Below are positions 13,160-27,300 of a stretch of DNA of 64,000 nt, in pieces. The DNA lies in assembly GCA_963969595.1 (NCBI GenBank), contig OZ018409.1, positions 41,553,282-41,617,281 of the forward strand, given 5' to 3'. The notes under the pieces are model-generated. The model was not told the origin of the DNA, made no database searches, and saw only the letters and a list, made by a program, of their open reading frames with translations. This DNA is from Neckera pumila. Taxonomy: Eukaryota > Streptophyta > Bryopsida > Hypnales > Neckeraceae. Each line of letters begins with the position of its first letter. Position 1 is the first letter of the stretch. Position numbers and translations under genes: made by a program.

Positions 13160-13842
13160 CCCGAGCAATCACACAACTCCCTCACCTAAGCCAATTCAAC
13201 ACAACCAAAGCCAAATTCATCAAACAAAAGCTTCAATGTAGAAGGGGAATCGTACCCACCGCTTACACCAAATAAAAACCCTAAGTAGATGCAAAAGAAA
13301 ATCGATGCGTAACAAACAAGATGATGCCCAGCAACAGAAGTGTACTGTAGTGCTCTCACATGAAGGTTTTAGCTTATCTATGTGGGCCACTCCCACTTGT
13401 GACGGAGGACATGTCACCGGCCATGTCATCATCCAGTCACCACATGAAATTCCAAAAATAAAAACAATAATACTCTGTTGTCGGAGCCGGCATCTGCGTA
13501 CATTTCGTTAAGTTCAACCCTTGCAAGGTAGCCTAGTAGTGAATGTTCTAACAATCGCTTGCAAGGGTTGTTTGTGTTTGCTAACTTTGCTTGCGCACGT
13601 TCTGGTTGACGAGTGTTCTTCTTTTTGCTTGAAAAGTTTGTTGACTGAATCAAGCTCATCCGCTGGAGATGGCGGAGTTCCAGCCGAAGGTGTGTTTGGA
13701 GCGGCTATGGTGGGGCGAGAGGGAGGGTTGAGCTCATGTGAGTAAGGAGTGGATATCCTGATTAGGGTTTGGGATTCAGAAGGTGGAGGGGGACTAGAGG
13801 AGAGACACCGCAGTAGTTGGGCTTAAGAAAAGTTGCAGCAAA
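13160..13842. promoter_or_regulatory. Shared divergent promoter region of NOL and UNC50
   Basis: The two start codons face away from each other across 683 bp, so this segment must contain both promoters and leaders. No TATA box or other defined motif is convincing; a potential core element is not claimed. Confidence 0.6.
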
Positions 13843-16800
13843 ATGTTGCCGACGGTGAATCGGCCGGGCCGCGCTTCGAGCGGTGGCTACCGCAACAATT
13901 CGGTTCTACCGCAGTACTTGCGACGAATTGTCAAGGTATCAATATGATGGGATACTTCTCTAGGGTTTTGGTGTTGTTCTGATTGATCTCTGGGCGATCA
14001 AATCTGGTTAAGTAGAGACTTCGTGTAGTAGATCGCATGAAAATTGGAGACTGTGTGTTTGAGCTGAAAGAATATCGTCGACAGTGGAAGAAATGCAATG
14101 GCGAGTTTTTTTATATTCAAGTTTTGTTCTGAATTACCTCTTCGGAATCTCATGGGGAATAGGCTTTCAAGGTTGTAATGATGCGCTGCAGATATCGTTT
14201 GGCATTGTGTGAATTTAGAAGAGAGCGCTATTGAGGTGATCTGTATGGGCACATACTTTGAAGCTCGAGATTGTAGTTTAGGTCAACTTATTGGGATATC
14301 CTGGAGCTTAGTGATGAATGTTAGTATTTGGCAAGTTTTAAGCCTTTCTTTTTCTGTTTTTCTGGTGTCCTGTGTTTTTTGGAAGGATAGTTCACTGATG
14401 AGATAGGGTTGAATTTGCTAATTAGGATTTGAAGTTGGTTTGTCATTTTACTGGGATTTGAGCAATGGTGTCTTGTTTGAAAAGGTAAGAACTGATTGGG
14501 GTTGTGGGTGGGTTTCAGTACCAACAAATGGACATGGAGTACACATTCTGGCAAATGCTTCATCTTTGCACATCACCCAAAGTTGTGTAAGTGCTTTCAG
14601 ATGTAAATGCACACCGAGACATTCGTGTCGGACATCATTTTGGAGGTTCTACAGTTTGCAATAAGTTATATTGAGAACTTGGGTTTCAGTGACATTCGTG
14701 AAAATTGAGAGAGATTTGAAAGATATGACGTGAATTCATTTTTCTGCTTTTGATTGTGGAATTGCCTTTATGTTTGCAGATACCAACAAACGAAATACCA
14801 CAAGCGTAAGTGTTGAACTAATGCTCTCTATTGTGCTGCTACTTTTTCTCTTCACGCAGAAATTCATATTGGGCCACATGCTTCTGATGGTGGGATTGCA
14901 TGCTTGGAAGAGAAGGACTGACTGGGAATCTGTACTGTTGGTTGCAGAGACAAAAAATCAGTGGGCACGAGACGACCCAGCTTTTGTGGTTATCTGCAGT
15001 TTTTTATTGGCAGTGGCAGCTTCAGCATTCAGTGCAGCGTATATCATATTTTTGGACTCTTTTAAGCAATTTTCTTTCTCATTAATGCTAGATTCTATTA
15101 ATGCGGCTCCTTGGTGTCCTGTTTTGCCCAGGGTTTGCATTAGCTGTGGCCTACTAGTAGAAATTCCCTTCCCGTGTTCTTGAAAACCTAACCGTGCTAA
15201 GTGTAACGCCATTTAAGACAGTTTCTAGAAGTAAAAGTTGCTAATTCTATTGCGACTAGATTTTTTAGAGCGTCTGTTGGGGGACGACTGGCAACTCTCA
15301 AGGAGAGCTTAGATAGATCTGTTTGCAAAAGTGACTTATGGTGGAAGCGCCTTGCAGCTGATGTATTGGTCCTAGGTCACATGAAAATTTGCTAGTCTAT
15401 ATTTTGCTTATTTATCTTCGTTCTCCTGATGAGGCATTTTTATGGAACTTCAGGTATGGACACGGCGTGGCTCAAGCAACCTTTACCATCGCATCTGTGG
15501 TCATCATGCATTTTTTACTGGCTGGAATCTCCTTGGCCTCTATCTGTTGGTGAGCTCTCGATAAACTTTTGATTAATTGTTAAAAAATCTACTCTAATGG
15601 TTTTCTGCTCATGGTAAATGCCCCCTGAGCAAATTGTATGATAATAGCATTTAGTCTACTAGCAGTCAGAAAGCTTTTCCTCTTTCACATCTCTCCTGTT
15701 TCCCAATCTTATTCACAAGATGCATCTAATCAAGCGGTTAATTGTAAGTGTCTCTACCTCGAATAGAACTGTATTATATTCATATGTCTCTTTCCAAATA
15801 TTTCAGTGCAATCCTAAATACAATCCTGAGTATAATTCTCAGAACCATCCTCATTGTTATCTTTACTAATTGAAATATCCAGAAACCTCATTTGACAATC
15901 TTATAATGTCTCTATTCCCTAGCCACACGTCTTGTATCTATGAAACACAAGAATTTCATTTTATGATAATTGGATTTCAAGTGTGAACTAAACTGATAAT
16001 CTTGTGGTGACTGGTTTGACAGGTTTCTGTCTAATCACTATCTTCGTGAAGAGATTGCTGTGCATACACATGTCGTAGAGCAACGTGTTGAATGGTAGGT
16101 GCTTGGATCGCTTGTCATAAGTTTTGATAGTGTTTATGGCGCATGATCTTAATGCTGATTTCTAGTCTGCCAAAACGCTAATAGTTGGGGTGAGTTGCTT
16201 TTTCAGTATTTTCAGTTACTTGTTGTGTAGAGAGCTTCTAAATTTGCTTTCATCTTGGAGGTTATTAACTTGATCAAGGAAATATTTATGATTTATAGTC
16301 TGATTTCAGCTCATGGAATGTTCATTGTTTTGAACAGGTTATACGCGTTCGACATCCACTGCAATGCGTATTTCCCGCTTTTTGTGGTTCTTTATGGTAC
16401 TGGTGTTGTATTCCATCTTTTCGTTTACTACTTCTCAGGTCTTTTGTTCAAACGTGACACAACCATTGAATGAAACATTGTTGTTCCAGTGCGTACATTT
16501 TATCTAATTGTGGATATTTATAACTTGGTTGGATTTTGTTTTATCACGCAGTGCTGCAATATTTCCTTTCGCCTCTCCTTCTGGTTCATGGGTTTATGTC
16601 GACACTACTATCGAATGTGCTGTACTTTGTCGCGATTTCGTATTACCATTACCTCAACTTTCTCGGTTATGATGGTATGTCCTCATCATTTGTAGTAGTA
16701 CCATTGTAGACACCATTTCACTTGTTCATCGATGGATGAAATTGTATTTATTTTAGAAAACTTGGATTTATTTATGTCCTTTTTGAATTATGTGTGATTT

Positions 16801-17553
16801 TATCGAAATTGCTTTTATTCAAATTAACAAGGCTCTTTGCATAGCTGTGGTGAGTGGCGTAGTGGAAATGAATGAATCCTTGAACTTCAAGGTTTGATAT
16901 TGAGGAATTTTTTCACAATATTGGTGAAAATTTATGATGTTTTTGTTTTTACTGATTTGGGGATTATCCACTGACATATAGCATTGCCTACGATGGTATC
17001 GTTCCAAAATCTTTGTGTGATACTGCAGTCTCAGCCTTTTCTCACAGTAAATGATATAATGTCTCCTGTTTTTGCCAATTTTTCAAGCTATTCTGGTGTT
17101 TTTCCTGTCGACTGTGATTGCAGTGCTGCCTTTCCTGGAAAGAACAACATTTTTCTTGTACCCTATTTTTGTACTGGCCCTTCTATTTCCAATATGTGAG
17201 TTTCTTACATTCTTCAGGGGGGTAACATATCGATGTCCGTTCCTGATTATTTCTTTTTCAAGGAATACTAGTAAGAAATATGCACATAGATGTAGATATG
17301 GAAGTGGAGATGATGTTAGAATATTAGTGCGCTTTTCACCTTTTTGTGACTATCAGAGGCCGCCCTTTGTTCATTTATGAATGGTTGTTGCAGTTTTTGA
17401 TCTTGAATTTCGGTCCTTGTAGTATGTTGTAATTCACATTAAATGAGCAAGTTAAGACTTTTACTAATTTTGTATGGTGGTGGTTCATGTATTCCAGCTC
17501 TTCTCTCAGGATTCAATCCCACTAGATTTGCTTTGGGCTTGTACTTCGGATGA
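13843..17553 (+). CDS. UNC50: UNC-50 family Golgi membrane protein
   Basis: Ten exons: 13843-13935, 14519-14586, 14780-14805, 14948-15038, 15454-15549, 16023-16094, 16338-16396, 16552-16674, 17124-17195, 17498-17553. All junctions are GT-AG and phases chain to a 251-residue protein. Family hallmarks are visible: DMEYTFWQM, NQWARDDPAFVVICS, the segment VEQRVEWLYAFDIHCNAYFP, YYHYLNFLGYD, LPFLERTTFFLYP, and the C-terminal LSGFNPTRF. The length is close to animal UNC-50 (about 260 residues). About five hydrophobic segments give a polytopic membrane protein. UNC-50 proteins sit in the Golgi and act in trafficking of membrane proteins; the plant role is not established here. The start codon was chosen because it is the first ATG in a frame continuous with conserved exon 2. 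Confidence 0.93.
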
Positions 17554-17866
17554 CTTCCGTGTCACTGGTGAGTGCAACTTCTTGATGCTTAAAAAACATT
17601 ACTCTGAGAAACATTAGTTGCTACAGATCATCTGGGGGGCTGATACTTATCTTTATGTTTTGTACTGTTTTAGAAATGTGCTTCCTTCCTTCCAGCGGGC
17701 CGTCTAGCTCATTGACTACTGTAGGTGCTTCGATGTTTGCAATTACTCAATTATTGGTGTTCTTATTCTGCCTGCAACTGTTATTTTTCTCACAATTTCA
17801 TGTTGTCACAGAATTCTTTTTGTATCTCTAATTTAAGTAATTCCAGACTATCAGTGTCTAGAGATA
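17554..17866. other. 3' flank of UNC50
   Basis: Probable 3' untranslated region of the UNC-50 gene. No separate gene is visible. Confidence 0.5.
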
Positions 17867-18055
17867 CAGTAGAACCTCTCTTAGTGCATAATGCTGGGAC
17901 TATGCACTAAGAGAGGTTTATGCATTTGGAGAGGTGCATTAATGGACACTAACTACACGACTTTCCAGAAAAAATCCTTGAAATTGGGCCCACCCTAGTA
18001 ACCTCTTAGTGCATATTATGCACTACCAGAGTATGCACTAAGAGGGGTTCCACTG
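17867..18055. mobile_element. pogo/Tigger-like mariner MITE
   Basis: A 189-bp element with 24-bp terminal inverted repeats: the left end begins CAGTAGAACCTCTCTTAGTG and the right end, read in reverse complement, begins CAGTGGAACCCCTCTTAGTG (22 of 24 match). It is flanked by TA on both sides (17865-17866 and 18056-18057). CAGTRGAACC ends with TA targets are typical of pogo/Tigger elements of the Tc1/mariner superfamily. It lies 0.3 kb downstream of the UNC-50 stop codon. Confidence 0.88.
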
Positions 18056-21000
18056 TATTAGGTCAAATGCTAAGCAACCGTAAGTCACATTACTGCCTAA
18101 CTGGTAGAGAAATTGTTCAGGACAGCCCAGAAATAAAGAAAAATTTGACGCTTAGAATGTCCACTGAAGTGATTTTCTACCATTTTTTTGGGCTGAGCAT
18201 GGTTCTACTTCCGGTCAATGAAATAGTCTATAATTACTTAAAACTTGATTTTTTTACGCCTTCACATCTCAAGGTAACCTGAAGAAGTGCATCTGCTAAC
18301 AGATATGCAAGCTTTCTTTGCCAAGTGACGAGTTACTCATCTACAGATTGAAGACGAGCTTCACGATGTGCTATCATTCCTAAATCGAAGGTATCTCAGG
18401 CTGGTCTCTGGTGGGTTGAGGTTTAGCTGTGAAGCAGTATGGCATAGCAGCAGAGACTCACCAGCTTGTTGGATTACGGATAGTCACTGGGTATATTGAT
18501 CTTGGAACTTGCAACTGCCTGGAAACCTAGAAAGGGCAATCCTCTTCCATTTCTCAAGGTCAGAATGTGAGCGCTGGTCCAGACAAGTGTTGTCTTATGT
18601 CTTTTGTTTTTAAGCATACTGCTGATCTAGATCAGTCACTCATTTGTTTGGCGCAGCTTTGAAACCAATTCTCTGAAAACTCTGCCTCGTTGAAAGTATT
18701 TGAAGTTTCACGTTGTATAATTGGTTGTGAAATTCTGTAAATTCTATTTAGAATAATATAGAACTACAGTGGAATGAAATGCAATGTTTATTTTAAGATT
18801 TAAAAACATTGAGATTTAAAATATTAGAATCAATGATATGATGGCATGAATTTCTATTGAAACAAGCGTGAACCAATTACCAGAAGAGTCGTAACCCAAC
18901 ATTTCACCGACTTCGATGCAAAGCTCTGACATCAGTGAATGGCAGGCAAACAAAGCCTTGCTCTTTAACCCCAGAAGGATGCCGTGGACACTGACCGTAG
19001 GACTAATATAAGAATGTGTGGAAGAAATCTCAAAGATTTTGACTATGTAGATTACAAGATATTTGTGATTAATCTAATGAAGACCAAAGGTTGTCCAAAT
19101 TTTCAAAACTATTGAAGATGTATTACTCATGCTGTTTCTAAATAATATTGGGATTTGGCCAGAAAACCTCAATATTTCAACATGTTTTATAGGTTCATTC
19201 AATAAGTGCATTATGGTTGTATGAATCCTATAATTAATCTTAAATTCATACATTTTCCAAAACACTAGTATTATTTAGAAACAAAGGGAATATAAAATTG
19301 TTGAAGATGTATTCCAAAATTGTGAAGATGTATTATTGCCCACAAAATAGAAAGCTCCATGTATAACTTTCACATTGCTAATCCAAATGGAATGAATCAC
19401 AAAGCATTCTACGAGACAAAAGTCTAGTTTTTCTTTTTCTCTACCCGGCAAATTATTTTTTGGGCTTTGGCAGGTACAACTTTTGCTTTGGGGTACTAAG
19501 CGAATTAAATATTATATTCTCAATTTTTTTTTTTTTTTTTTTTAAATTCAGAACATCATGTAAAAAATTGAAGTCACATGAGTCTACTCAAAATTCCCAA
19601 GTATCCCTTAAGGGGACTTTGGAACTCTAGGGATTAAGGTTCCTTCCTCCCTAAAGGACCGGGGGTGTTTGAACATAGCTCTTGTTCTTTTTACTAGCTC
19701 TTGTAACAAACATAATACCTCATTTGTGTTAAATAATTTTGATGATCACCACCATTGAAATGAGAGAAGACTTATGTTATCTTCTAATGAAAAAAAGATC
19801 AACAAAATAGCACAATTTTTGAGAAAATTCCACTGTTGATAAGATCGATGGTACTTTGTATATACATTGAAATTGGAATGTTGGAATTAGAATGCTAAAA
19901 AATGCTCCAAAAACTTATTTTTTTCCCATGGATATATATTATCATGATATTAATGTGTAATTTTTTCAAATCATTTGGAGGTGTGAAGCAACAATCCAAA
20001 GCACTTTCTCTATTTTCAAAAAATTCACCAAAAATTGCACTTGATCATTATTGATGGGATTGCACTGATAGATTCAACTAAAAAAATCATTTAGGATCTC
20101 TTTGTTGTTCACAGAGTAGATAGAGCCACCCATAACCAACCAAATAAGGAATTTCAACATGATTTGGAGCCGTGAAGGCAAAGCAACTATTTTTGAGAGG
20201 TACATCAATAGAAATGACAAGGATTGCAAAAAAATTGGTAATTTTATCGATTGAGGTGAAATTACTAGGAATTTTGGGAGGCTCAAAGTGCTCTAGATCC
20301 ATGGCCAATGTCTAGACCCTTCTAATGCCAATCATTCAATAACTTTTTTCCTAATCATTATTTTCCACTTTCTTTCTCACAACTTGGGACATGTATCATG
20401 TATTTATTAGTTCCAACCTTGAAAAGGGAACAAAAAAACATTCTAAGCTTGGTAAAAAATACGTGCACCTATAGGTCAGGAATGGGTCACTAATTGGAAA
20501 TGGATGGTTTTACCTTATTAGTGAGGTTCACATTTTGAATTCTTTACAAATGTAGTTGCAAAAACCAAGTGGTGGCCTTATGGTCTTTTAGAAATTATTC
20601 AAGTAGATACTATTTGATTAACCTTTTACGGATGAGGAAGACTATATGAAGACCATTTGGCCTCATTATTATCAATAGTTTTGAAATTTTTTTGTTAAGA
20701 TATTCATTCAAATTTCTTTTTTGGAACCATTACATACAATGTTTTTTACTCAATCTTAGGGCATGATTTTCTTTATTGGGCTCAATTACAAGATACAACA
20801 TAAGTCAATAACTTCAAGATAAAGAGAATACTGGTAGTGGTCAAGATTGAATTGTACAAAGAGGCATGAAAGATTATCTTAAACCTCAAAGGCCACAATA
20901 ACATCCAATTTCTATAAGTTATATGGATAGAAGGGTATATGTAATTTCTTCAACACTAAGGCTTCAATGTTTTGTATACTACTATCAACATCAAATTATT

Positions 21001-21681
21001 TGAAATTATAAAATCTTGAAATGAGCAAACAACTATGATCTACTTATAATTATGAAATTTCGAAATGTTACAGCTTTTAAAACATCCAAGTTTTGAAATC
21101 TATAAATCTATAAATTTGTTGATTTTGGAATCACTAAATTTCTAAATTTTTAGTTGATAAATTTATGCACTTGAAAGTTGAAAACTTTATATTAAGAATT
21201 TAGAGTTTTTTAATTTGAAAAGTTGGAAATTTATCAAGTAATAAATTTCATTATATTTGTTAATATGTAATATTTTAATTCTTCTAAATTTATTCAATTC
21301 TTAAAGTTTTAAGTAAATTGAAATGAAGTATTTTTTTCCTAACAATTTGAATTATTTACCAATCTATTGTATTTCAGAGTTTACTATAATAAGAAAGATT
21401 TGGCAAATCCCAACCTTAACTTGGAAAAGTGCAGTACCCCACCCACCCACAAATCCTACTGTATACTCTGAGGCAAGAGTGGGCTTTTGCAAAATATCAC
21501 CCCAAAAATACGCTGCTGCTGACTCATTGAACCTTCAGACCTTGCCAAAAATACAGAGAAATATGAGAGAATCGCTAAAAAGAACAAGGATGTGATTTAA
21601 TTTTTAGAATTTGAATTCATCTGTTCTACTAGCAAAGTGACTCCAACAATGCAGAGAACCATTGTAGAATATGAATCTGCA
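18056..21681. other. Gene-free AT-rich stretch
   Basis: The first 700 bp is less AT-rich and may include distal UNC-50 transcript sequence. The rest holds a poly-T run near 19528-19544 and no supported gene. A lone TAGGGATTAA near 19630 resembles one end of the TTAA element family but has no partner. Confidence 0.5.
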
Positions 21682-22652
21682 TTAACCCCTAAAAGACCAT
21701 TGTCGGTTCGACGCACATTTGGGATTTCAAATAGGTACCTACAGGCTGAAATTTTGTTGTGATTTTTTGGAAATTTTTTTGAAGATAGAAAAACTGATAA
21801 ACTTAGTGGGAATATAATTTTTTTCACAATCAGTGCCTGGAAAAAAAAGTTATGACCAAATAAGCTCAAAACAGGGGACAGTGGGCAGCCCGGGCATCAA
21901 AAAATGGACAAAAATTTGAACTTTTTTTTATATATTTTTTTCATAGATTATATTTTTGTCTATTTGGAAAGCTTTGATTCATTTCATTTGGATTTGTTAT
22001 GAGAAAGTTATGGACATTCTTGTTTTTTGGGCAATTAGAGCATCTTTTTGGAAAAAATAATTTCTAGGATGCATTTCTAAATGCAATTTTTCAAATTTTT
22101 CAATTTTTTTTTTGGTATGGTTTATATTACTTGCTAGAACAATCTCCACATTGGGATTAGTGCATATTAATTCCATCTAAAATATATGAATATTTTAGAT
22201 TTTCCTTCTATCTCGTAACTACTTCTACTTAACAATTTTTTAAAGAATGATAATTAAAATTTTTTGATTTTTTTTTTTCCTAGACTCTCAACTCAATTCT
22301 CCAATACAAAGTTTTAAAGCTCAAAACTCTAGTGCAAAAAATTTAAGTTAAAAATGTTCAAAGTCAAAAAATCTAGTCCTGCAATGTGATGAAAAACTTA
22401 TTTTTTTCACTTTAAACGCAGATATCTTGCAATATGTGCGGTCAAAAATTTTGAAATTTTTTCCACACTCTCATACTAGTTGGTGTAGCAGAGCTCTCCT
22501 TCCTGAAAAAATAAGAGCTCTCCTTTAGGTGTAAGATCCTACGGTTAGATGTGAAAAAAAAACATTTTTCAATTTCTTTTACTTTTTGCTATAGAAATGG
22601 CAGTTTTGAGTGTTTTTGGGCAGAAAAAGGGCCTCGGTCCTTTAGGGGTTAA
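21682..22652. mobile_element. piggyBac-like TTAA MITE, copy 2
   Basis: It begins TTAACCCCTAAAAGACCATT and ends TCGGTCCTTTAGGGGTTAA, 971 bp including both TTAA. The interior aligns with copy 1 along its length. Near 22485-22530 a short segment containing GAGCTCTCCTT is duplicated, accounting for part of the extra length. No coding capacity. Confidence 0.85.
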
Positions 22653-24337
22653 ATCCCAGACTGAACTATCGAACACAAACAGCTCCACTTGCAAAGAGGC
22701 TCCTTAACATCTCCTTCACTCGCTGGCTGCAATTAGAAGGTTGTATCTCAATCAAATAGAGAAAAAGCGGTTTAATTAATTTACTATGTCCAATCAGAAA
22801 GAGAAAAACTTGAACACATTGCATACACCCTCTCTGATGACTCTCCGTAAATGCGTACTCCTTGTAAGTTGCACCTTGAGTATCAATCTTGATCTGATTG
22901 ATAACGTCCACATGTCAAGGTTTGAACACAAGTACAAAGACCCCATTTGTTCCCCAACCCAGTGTCATTAGGGAGTTCATTATATGGACAGCAAGAAAAA
23001 GGAGAGCTCTGCTACGACTGCCTACAAGAAAATAGCATGATCATCATGTCTATACTAATGATTTTCAGTGTCATCTTACGCAGGATGTTGAGCATTCGAC
23101 ACCTTGGTTAATCTTGAAAGGCCCAATAGCATGCATAAGATAACTGACACTTTCCAGGCACCGACATTAGCATCTGAACGTGGTTCGTGTTATTTAACTG
23201 TCGTAGATTTTATTGGGTCCTATAAGCAAGTGAAAGAAGATTTCAAATGATCTTCGCATGTAATTTGGACACTCCGTGAATAAACTATGACTTTTCAAAG
23301 TGTTATGGGTGCATCCTAAGGTCTTGAGCACCAAAGGTGTACATTTTAGTCAAGAATCTATACGTTGGCAACAGTATCACAATTAGGTGCAATTACCTCA
23401 TGACATTCTAAGACACGCGCTGCCCAGTTGGATCTTTCTAAACATTTGCAAGGTTGGCTTACTTAATCTTCCATTACTACGATCCTCCTGGTGAACAAAA
23501 GCGGCATCACACGCAATTCATGTACATCATCAAACGAAACTTCTTAGTCATTTGGCCCTCTAGACTCTTAATTCTCCGCATTCACTAAAGCACAATCCCT
23601 AGAGACCTTTGGGTTTACGTGAAGCCAGATATCACAAAGGATAACTTGCTGGGAGAGACAAGACTGAATCTTGATATATGTAATAGAATGACATGTTGAC
23701 AAATGGATGGTCAATTACTTCAGAACTGAAAGAAACTCGGTATCCAAATCTGAAAAAAACATTCTTTCTAATATAATGCCCATTGATTCTGTTCATTCAA
23801 GTATAACTGTGACATAATCAACCACAAGTTTGGAAGCGTAATTTACCTGAAACATACGATAAGTCCTCACGCAAGTTTGCTTCGCCAGTGTCGCTTACGG
23901 GTGACAATCCATTCAATTACAGAGTAGTTGTCTAACCCGCGTTTACACCATGAAGAACTTCTCAAGACCCAAGACATCTGGAGTCTCACATCTGCACCAC
24001 AGCCATAGTCAAACTAGAAAATCAACTATTGAACCCAAACAGTTAGGTCATCATGATATGCATGTCGAGTCGACTCCAAATTTCAAAGTTCAAGGAAATC
24101 GTTGCATTATAGCATACATTAATAATATCGAGGGCATGCGCAACTGGCGCTGAATAATACGGAATGCTAAAACGACCATATCAGTAAAGAGTAATCCCTG
24201 GGAAGGAGAAAATAATTGCAGGGATCGCAGTAGGAATCCCCATTCCTCATTAAGTTATATACATGAAGACTCTAAACTAAGGAAGGACATACGTGACAAG
24301 TCAGTCAAGGATGTCCAAAGAATAGTTACAGTATATG
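22653..24337. other. Intergenic stretch downstream of the coiled-coil gene
   Basis: No supported gene. The part closest to 24338 is expected to hold the 3' untranslated region of the leftward coiled-coil gene. Confidence 0.5.
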
Positions 24338-27300
24338 TTACACCAGAGGTTCCAAAAGCTCTTCCATCTCTGCAGCCATCTGTGTAGCACCTCTATCACT
24401 TGAACTTCTACGGTTGCGCAACCATGGACAACACATATCTAACCAGCCCAGCCCCAGCCTGTATTCCCTGTTCCTATCAGCGTCTTCAATCTGTTTGTTA
24501 AGTTCTTCCAGCCTTTCTCGCAACTCAGATGCTCGTTCATCAGCCATTTGAAGGGAGCGCTCTGCTGCTGTGCGAGCGACAATGGCTGCTGCAGCCATTT
24601 CTTCTTTCGACCGCAATTTCAGTACAGCTTCTTCTCCAGAGTGTTTTAATCGATCAATTTGTTTATTGAGCTCAGAAACCTGCCGGGACATCGTTAAAAT
24701 ATATTAGAAAACAATTTACGTCAAGGTAAAGCTTACTTCGTAATTCATGCTTAGTCATCACTTATGAGTGCTTTTATTGGCAGAAGCAGTGTCTAATTGG
24801 TGTCTCAGTATCACCCCAGGTCACAAATCTCCTCTCTGAACAATTAACCACCCTATCTTTGAAGGTACAATAATATCACCTCAAATTGACATCTCTCAAG
24901 ATCTGCCATAACGGCAGCATAAGCAGCTGCATCCTCTGTAGATGCTTGCTTCCATCGTTCAACTTCCTCTTCCAAAGCCTCAATGTCTGCAGCTTTACCG
25001 TCAACCTGTGCTCCAGAAAAACATAAACAGGAATCAAGCCCATCATCAGTGTATACGCTTAAGAATTGCGTTGATGAAATCTTCACTTACAGCAACACTA
25101 CATGTCATGCATAATCTAATCACTGACAATATGAGAGAATTAGCTCCAACTGCTTTGCGTTTGATAAAGGGCCAATCTAATCCTTTGTGAACATCATGGC
25201 ACTGAGTGACTGAACAATGAGATGAAAGGAAATAGATACAAGCTACATGCAGCTTTGCAAATGTACAGCAACTTCAAGTCGAAATGTATTGATCTAGAGA
25301 ACAAATATTCTGAAACAAAAAGGCAAAAAAATGAAACACAACCATAATTTGCAAAATAAAAGACAGTATTTCAAATATTCACCTGCAAGAGGATGCCATT
25401 GATCTGTGCAGCTTTCTCCGCCAACTCTTCGACCTGGGTGTTCGAGAGTGTCCTAAGCTCTCCAACTTCTGACCTGCACAACCAAAAATTTGACGTTGAC
25501 TAAAAAGCAGACGTTGACTAAAGTATCTGGTAACCTATTCTGAGATATAATACCAAACATTTTCAGACGGCAAATAGTCTGCTTTCAATAAAGGTCGCTC
25601 AATATGTGCTGTGTAAGTCCAAAAACTGTTTAGAAATATACGTCTATGGTATCTCCTTAAATGCAAACCTCTTGATTGAGAACCTAAATTGCCAATAACT
25701 AGGATAATGGAACATGGCGCAATTTAACATGCCATAATACACATGCGGTATGCTAAAAAGAATGAAACTTTGAGTGAAATACCTTGCTTGTGCTAAGGTC
25801 GTTTCAAGTTCCCCAATCTGCTGCCTAAGTTGATTTATTTCACTCTCAAGTGCAGTCACCTGAAAGGCAAGATATTAGAGTCCGTCCATGAAGTAGAGCG
25901 CCAATAAGAAGTCAAGAGCGAGGAAAATAGGCCTTGATAAAGGATAGGAATGGCAAACTTCGAGCTCACACAATATAGCAAAAGTCAAGCATTCCGATGA
26001 TGTTGCTAGGAAGACATCCAAGTGCAAATGCTCGTCTCTTGTCAGGAGACGTACAGTTCCTACATTTCGGGATGTAACAACTCCGCCTCCAAAAAAATTA
26101 ATTCCATAATGAATTCTCAATTTGACAGATAGCACATACCTTCGAGAGAGCCTCATCTCTACCCTGTGCCACCACGCTCAGCTCAACCCTCATTCGGGCT
26201 AACTCTTCGTTCTCCTCTTCGTGCACTCTGCCTTGCTCTGCCAACTCTTGCGCCTCTTTCAAAGAACCCTGCAGCCTTTCCACCTCCAGATTCTCTTGAC
26301 TCAATTTTACTCGAAGGTCTGAAATAGTCTCCAGCACTTGCTGCTTCTCAGACAAAGCAGAAGCCAACAGCTCCGCAGCGTCGTGTTTCTGCCCTACCAA
26401 TCGACCGATTCTGGTCACTTGCTCGTGACTAGTTTTCTCCCAATCCTCTTTCTTTCCCTTCCATGAGATTCCTACTCTCGTACCAAGCTCCAAAACCGCC
26501 TTCAGCTCTGTTACACATCGTTCTGGCATACTCTGTTTCTCGTCTACATTCTCACTTGCAGAATCAGCGGTACCAGATTCCTCTAACGAATTCAACTCAT
26601 GAGGTAATTCAAGCAAGCACTTACGAAGCTTGCCAATACACTTGCAAGCGTCTCGAAGCGTCTCCTTACCCTGACCGGCTTCATCCGTCAGGTTCTTTAC
26701 CTGGCTCTGAGCCTCCTGAATCGACTGCTGCAATGCACTGATCACGTTCTCCGCCGCAGTCAACTTCTCAGAAAACCTCAGCTCCAATTCCAAAAACATG
26801 TCATCCTTCCGATTGGCCTGATCCTTCCACATCTCAGCTTCAGAGCCCTTCTTCGCCAAATCCTCTTTCAATTTCGAAATTGAGGCTTCCAGCTCAGATA
26901 CTTCGATCGCCACGCTGTAGTTCCGTTGCTCCATCTGTTCCCCGACCTCACGATGCGCCCTCATCGCCGCTTCTCGCTGCCTCAAAACCTCTTCTATAAT
27001 TTCTTCAACACGTTTCCCAAACCCGTAGGCGATCGCTTGCAAGCCCGTGTATTTCGAAGCAGGCAAATTCCGTCCAAAGCTCTTGACACCACTCACCATA
27101 GTTGTAATTTTCTCATTCACACTCATCAGCAGCCTTGCCACTTCCCCCATCTCGCTCTTCGCTACATCCCTAGCCCTAATCACATCCTCCTTCACACGCA
27201 CGCTCTCATCCCGCTGCTGCCGAAGCTCATCACGTTCACGCGAAACGTCCTCCTTCTGCCGCACGATCAATTCCACGTCCCGTAACGACTGATCGCGAGC

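Noticed and set aside
19600..19650. TAGGGATTAA resembling the right end of a TTAA element
   Set aside because: No left end and no interior similarity to the family.
20074..20308. Two overlapping minus-strand frames of about 70 codons
   Set aside because: AT-rich, mutually overlapping, no recognisable motif or splice context.
26463..27292. Plus-strand frames up to 119 codons
   Set aside because: Antisense shadows of the coiled-coil gene's large first exon.
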